Assembly: GCF_936916975.1 (NCBI RefSeq)
Contig: NZ_CAKZGO010000013.1
Location: 1-64,000 of the forward strand
DNA length: 64,000 nucleotides
Direction: 5' to 3'
DNA from: an uncultured Dongia sp.
Lineage (GTDB): Bacteria > Pseudomonadota > Alphaproteobacteria > Dongiales > Dongiaceae
In this document: positions 61,263 through 64,000 of the stretch, piece by piece
Position numbering within the stretch: the stretch's first letter is position 1
Layout of the letters: each line of letters starts with the position of its first letter
Position numbers and translations under genes: made by a program
Notes under the pieces: model-generated
What the model was told of the DNA's origin: nothing
The model's database searches: none
What the model saw: only the letters and a program-made list of their open reading frames with translations

Positions 61263-62804
61263 ATGTTCTCCCTCCGCGCCATCGCCACCGTCGGCGGCAT
61301 GACCCTCCTCAGCCGGATCCTCGGCTTCGTTCGCGAAGTGATGATCGCCGGCATCCTGGGCGCGGGTCCCATGGCGGAAGCCTTCATCGTCGCCATGCGG
61401 CTGCCGAACCTGCTGCGCCAGATGTTTGCGGAGGGCGCCTTCAGTGCCGCCTTCGTGCCGGTCTTCACCCGCCATGTGGCCGAAGGTGGCGTCAACGGTG
61501 CGCGGATCTTTGCCGAGCAGGTGCTCTCTGTCCTCCTCGTGGCGCTCCTGGTGACGACGATCGCCGCTGAACTCGCCATGCCCTGGCTCATCCATCTCTT
61601 TGCCCCCGGCTTCGACGAGATGCCGGAGAAGTTCGCGGCCACGGTCCTCTTCACCGGCATCACCTTTCCCTACATCGTCTTCATGTCGCTCTGCGCCCTG
61701 CAGGGCGGCATGCTCAACGGGCTGCAGAAGTTCGGCCAGAACGCGGTCACGCCGGTCATCCTCAATGCCATCCTGGTCGCCAGCATGTGGTTCATCCGCG
61801 GCGATGATTTCTTCGTCGGCCAGGCGCTCTCATGGTCGGTAACGCTGGCCGGCCTCGTGCAGTTCCTGTGGCTGACCTATGCCTGCCACCGGGCGGGGCT
61901 CAGACTCCGTCTGCCCTGGCCGCGCTTCACGCCCGATGTGAAGCGGCTGTGCATCCTCATGGTGCCGGGCCTCATCGGTTCCAGCGTCAACCAGATCAAC
62001 CTCGCCGTCTCGACCATCCTTGCTTCGCTGCATCCGGGCTCGGTCTCTTATATCTATTACGCCGACCGGCTCTACCAATTGCCGCTGGCCCTGATCGGCT
62101 CGGCGATCGGCGTGGTGCTGCTGCCCGCACTTACCCGGTCGCTGCGCGGCGATGATCCGGCGGCCGCACTCCGCATGCAGAACCGCGCGCTGGAGCTCGG
62201 CCTGATGCTGTCGCTGCCGGCCACCATCGGCCTGATGGTCGCTGCCTTGCCGATCGTCACCACGGTCTATCAGCGCGGCGCCTTCGGCCATGACGATGCG
62301 CAGGCCGTGGCGCTGGCCTTGATGATCATGTCGGCGGGGCTGCCGGCTTATGTCGGCAACAAGGCGCTGACCGCGGCCTTCCTCGCCCGCGAGGATACCG
62401 CGACACCCTTCAAGCAGGCGGCGATCAGTGTCGCCATCAACATCAGCATCAGCGCCTTGCTGACGCCGACCTATGGCTATATCGGCGTCGCCATCGGCGC
62501 CATGGCATCGGCCTGGGTGAATGCCATCCTGCTGGCCGCCATCCTGCTGCGCCGCGGCTACCTCACCTTCGATGATCGCCTGCGCCGCATGCTGCCGCGT
62601 CTCTTTCTGTGCTGCGCCGGATTGGGTGCTGCCACCTGGGCCGCCGGCGACCTCTTGTGGCCGGGCGGTTCTGCGAGCACGTTGGAACAGGCGCTGGCCC
62701 TGGTCGCCATCATCGCCGCGGGTGGCGCCGTCTTTGCCGGTCTCATCCTGCTGCTGCGCGTCAGTTCCTTCGCCGAACTCCGCAACCTTCGCCGCAGGCG
62801 CTAA
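61263..62804 (+). CDS. murJ: Lipid II flippase MurJ
   Basis: This integral membrane protein of about 513 residues moves lipid II across the inner membrane for peptidoglycan synthesis. It has the MurJ start MFSLRAIATVGGMTLLSRILGFVREVMIAGILG, then RLPNLLRQMFAEGAFSAAFVPVF, a central channel region, and about 14 membrane segments. ATG 61263 is chosen since it gives the family start; an upstream in-frame ATG at 61167 adds a non-conserved leader. The 262-bp gap before it, shared with the divergent sulfate-binding protein, is likely to hold promoters. A DeoR-type regulator gene follows 77 bp downstream. Confidence 0.96.
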   Translation: MFSLRAIATVGGMTLLSRILGFVREVMIAGILGAGPMAEAFIVAMRLPNLLRQMFAEGAFSAAFVPVFTRHVAEGGVNGARIFAEQVLSVLLVALLVTTIAAELAMPWLIHLFAPGFDEMPEKFAATVLFTGITFPYIVFMSLCALQGGMLNGLQKFGQNAVTPVILNAILVASMWFIRGDDFFVGQALSWSVTLAGLVQFLWLTYACHRAGLRLRLPWPRFTPDVKRLCILMVPGLIGSSVNQINLAVSTILASLHPGSVSYIYYADRLYQLPLALIGSAIGVVLLPALTRSLRGDDPAAALRMQNRALELGLMLSLPATIGLMVAALPIVTTVYQRGAFGHDDAQAVALALMIMSAGLPAYVGNKALTAAFLAREDTATPFKQAAISVAINISISALLTPTYGYIGVAIGAMASAWVNAILLAAILLRRGYLTFDDRLRRMLPRLFLCCAGLGAATWAAGDLLWPGGSASTLEQALALVAIIAAGGAVFAGLILLLRVSSFAELRNLRRRR

Positions 62805-62881
62805 CAGCAAAACCGGATTGGCATGAACGCCATGCCGTGACTAATCTCTGAGCCACCACTAACCGCTGCGGACCCCGCGCC

Positions 62882-63691
62882 ATGTTCACGCCGACACCAC
62901 GCCAGAACGACATCCTCGGGATGGCCCGCCTCAACGGCCGGGTCAATGTCGAGGAATTGGCCGCCAAATTCGACGTGACGCCGCAGACCATCCGCAAGGA
63001 TCTCAACGATCTCTGCGGCCAGCGGCTGCTGACGCGCACCCATGGCGGGGCGATCCTGGCGTCGGGCGTCGAGAACGTCGCCTATGAGGCGCGCCGGCAT
63101 CTGGCCGACGACGAGAAGCGGCGCATCGGTGAACATGCGGCCTCGCTCATCTCGAACGGCTCGTCGCTGTTCGTCAATATCGGCACCACCACGGAAGAAG
63201 TGGCGCGGGCACTCCGGGCCCATGAAGGCCTGCTGGTGATCACCAACAACATCCATGTGGCCGGCATCCTGTTGCCCTCGCAGCGCATCGACGTGATCGT
63301 CGCGGGCGGCATGCTGCGCCGGGCCGATGGCGGCATCGTCGGCGAGCAGGCGGTCGATTTCATGTCGCAGTTCAAGGTCGATTACGCCGTCATCGGCGTC
63401 TCGGCGATCGATGACGACGGCTCGCTGCTCGATTTCGATTATCGGGAGGTGCGCGTCGCGCAGGCCATCATCGCCAACGCCCGCAACGTCATCCTGGTCG
63501 CTGATTCGATGAAGTTCACCCGCACTGCCCCGGTGCGCATCGGGCATCTGTCCGAGATCAATATTTTCGTCACCGACCGCGCGCCGCCGGAATCGATCGG
63601 CGAGATCTGTCGCCACAGCGGCACCACCATCGCCATCGCGCCTGGTGGTCCACCAGTGGACGATCGGGTGGAAGAATCCGAGCCCAGCTAA
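62882..63691 (+). CDS. DeoR/GlpR-family transcriptional regulator
   Basis: This 269-residue repressor has the DeoR layout. An N-terminal winged helix-turn-helix (about 7-60) contains MARLNGRVNVEELAAKFDVTPQTIRKDLNDLCGQRLLTRTHGGAI. A C-terminal sugar-phosphate-binding domain (about 75-250) contains SLFVNIGTTTEEVARAL and the family motif SAIDDDGSLLDFDYREV. This matches the GlpR group that senses glycerol-3-phosphate, but related DeoR-type proteins respond to other sugar phosphates. A multi-copy operator lies just downstream (63808-63851), consistent with regulation of the next operon. Confidence 0.92.
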   Translation: MFTPTPRQNDILGMARLNGRVNVEELAAKFDVTPQTIRKDLNDLCGQRLLTRTHGGAILASGVENVAYEARRHLADDEKRRIGEHAASLISNGSSLFVNIGTTTEEVARALRAHEGLLVITNNIHVAGILLPSQRIDVIVAGGMLRRADGGIVGEQAVDFMSQFKVDYAVIGVSAIDDDGSLLDFDYREVRVAQAIIANARNVILVADSMKFTRTAPVRIGHLSEINIFVTDRAPPESIGEICRHSGTTIAIAPGGPPVDDRVEESEPS

Positions 63692-63704
63692 CGAGTTAGG
63701 TTCC

Positions 63705-63720
63705 TTTCGCATCTGCGAAA
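63705..63720. repeat. Perfect inverted repeat TTTCGCA-N2-TGCGAAA
   Basis: A 7-bp dyad with 2-base spacer 13 bp after the DeoR-type stop codon. It is similar in base pattern to the array further downstream, so it may be an additional operator half-site cluster. No T-tract follows, so a terminator role is less likely. Confidence 0.5.
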
Positions 63721-63755
63721 TCCGCAAGCGAACTGCTTCATTTCGTGCGTTTGAA

Positions 63756-63770
63756 CATCGCTTTGCGATG
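63756..63770. repeat. Inverted repeat CATCGC-N3-GCGATG
   Basis: A 6-bp perfect dyad with a 3-base loop in the DeoR/next-operon intergenic region. Either a small hairpin or a regulator-binding half-site pair. Confidence 0.35.
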
Positions 63771-63807
63771 CAACCGAACCTCAATCGGCTGAAAATTTTC
63801 CCTTGTC

Positions 63808-63851
63808 TTTCGTTTAGTTTCGTTTAACGATCACGAACGAAAGTAACGAAA
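63808..63851. promoter_or_regulatory. Fourfold TTTCGTT/AACGAAA operator array, likely for the DeoR/GlpR-type regulator
   Basis: TTTCGTT occurs at 63808-63814 and 63818-63824. Its complement AACGAAA occurs at 63836-63842 and 63845-63851. The two direct copies on the left face two inverted copies on the right, a nested symmetric layout expected for a tetrameric DeoR/GlpR-type repressor. The array lies about 120 bp downstream of such a regulator gene and about 130 bp before a candidate ATG at the window end. Confidence 0.75.
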
Positions 63852-63981
63852 CCCGGATGATTGTCACGACGCGGCCGGCGGAACTGGGTCCCGCCTGCCA
63901 GCCAAAGTCCGACTCTCACGGCCTTCCAGAGGCTTGAGCATAGGGGTCGACATCAACCGGATGCGGAGGAAGCGTTAGATC

Positions 63982-64000
63982 ATGCCCACAGGGGTCGTCG
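63982..64000 (+). CDS. Possible start of the next gene (truncated by the window)
   Basis: An ATG at 63982 begins an open frame of only six codons before the window ends. A weak purine-rich GGAGGAAG stretch lies about 10 bases upstream (63965-63972), in position for a ribosome-binding site. The operator array upstream and the DeoR-type regulator suggest it could be a sugar-phosphate or glycerol-related gene. Identity cannot be judged. Confidence 0.35.

Larger units (their letters stand above)
63692..63981. other. Regulatory intergenic region at the window edge
   Basis: The region downstream of the DeoR-type gene holds three structured elements: an inverted repeat at 63705-63720 (TTTCGCA-TC-TGCGAAA), one at 63756-63770 (CATCGC-TTT-GCGATG), and a fourfold heptamer array at 63808-63851. 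It is likely the promoter-operator region of the next plus-strand gene. No other gene is seen. Confidence 0.7.

Overview
The window is a GC-rich, densely packed bacterial chromosome segment. Its gene content points to an alphaproteobacterium, most likely of the Rhodospirillales type. Supporting this are a gatCAB amidotransferase operon, DUF4170, DUF1178 and UPF0260 proteins, an intracellular PHB depolymerase, a PutA without the ribbon-helix-helix domain, and a copA-cueR pair. The order-level placement is inference from gene families; no rRNA marker is present. I saw no rRNA, tRNA, CRISPR array, transposase or prophage gene. The first ~157 bases are near-homopolymeric C/G and look like a contig-end artefact.

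Layout. 0.5-8.5 kb: a secreted protein, an Lrp regulator with a LysE exporter, gatC-gatA-gatB, an unrecognised Ala/Ser-rich protein, two overlapping lipoproteins, and a dehalogenase-like hydrolase that carries every key residue of fluoroacetate dehalogenase. 8.7-19 kb: an amino/imino-acid catabolic block. It holds putA on the plus strand, and on the minus strand a flavin/Fe-S demethylase-like oxidoreductase, an ornithine-cyclodeaminase-family enzyme and a dipeptide-type ABC transporter (two permeases plus a fused double ATPase, with no binding protein nearby). 19-24 kb: small conserved proteins (DinB, two Cys-cluster proteins, tandem DUF4170, SemiSWEET, a methyltransferase, DUF1178) and PhaZ. 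24-28 kb: a potD-potB-potC-potA polyamine-type ABC operon. 28-33 kb: a secreted protein behind a perfect 18-bp palindrome, copA-cueR behind a textbook CueR promoter, and a UDP-HexNAc dehydrogenase.

33-42.6 kb: housekeeping genes. These are a VOC protein, mutL overlapping an MFS gene, a puuD-like gene, a pseudouridine synthase and rsmD in an overlapping operon, then tadA, a puuB-like oxidase and recX. 42.7-54.9 kb: a membrane histidine kinase, then two TetR-adaptor-RND pump modules, each with a visible palindromic operator candidate. 55-64 kb: a small Cys/His-rich exported protein with a multicopper oxidase, methylglyoxal synthase, taurine dioxygenase with an FAD/NAD(P) protein and a convergent sulfate-binding protein (sharing a bidirectional terminator), murJ, and a DeoR/GlpR-type regulator followed by a fourfold TTTCGTT/AACGAAA operator at the window edge.

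Working together: copper export and periplasmic oxidation (29-32 kb and 55-57 kb), polyamine uptake and gamma-glutamyl-polyamine breakdown (24-28 kb and 39-42 kb), sulfur scavenging (57-61 kb), and proline or N-methylproline-type breakdown (8.7-19 kb) are the recurrent themes. The least explained parts are the 11.9-18.9 kb block, the Ala/Ser-rich gene near 6 kb, and the FAD protein at 58.5 kb.
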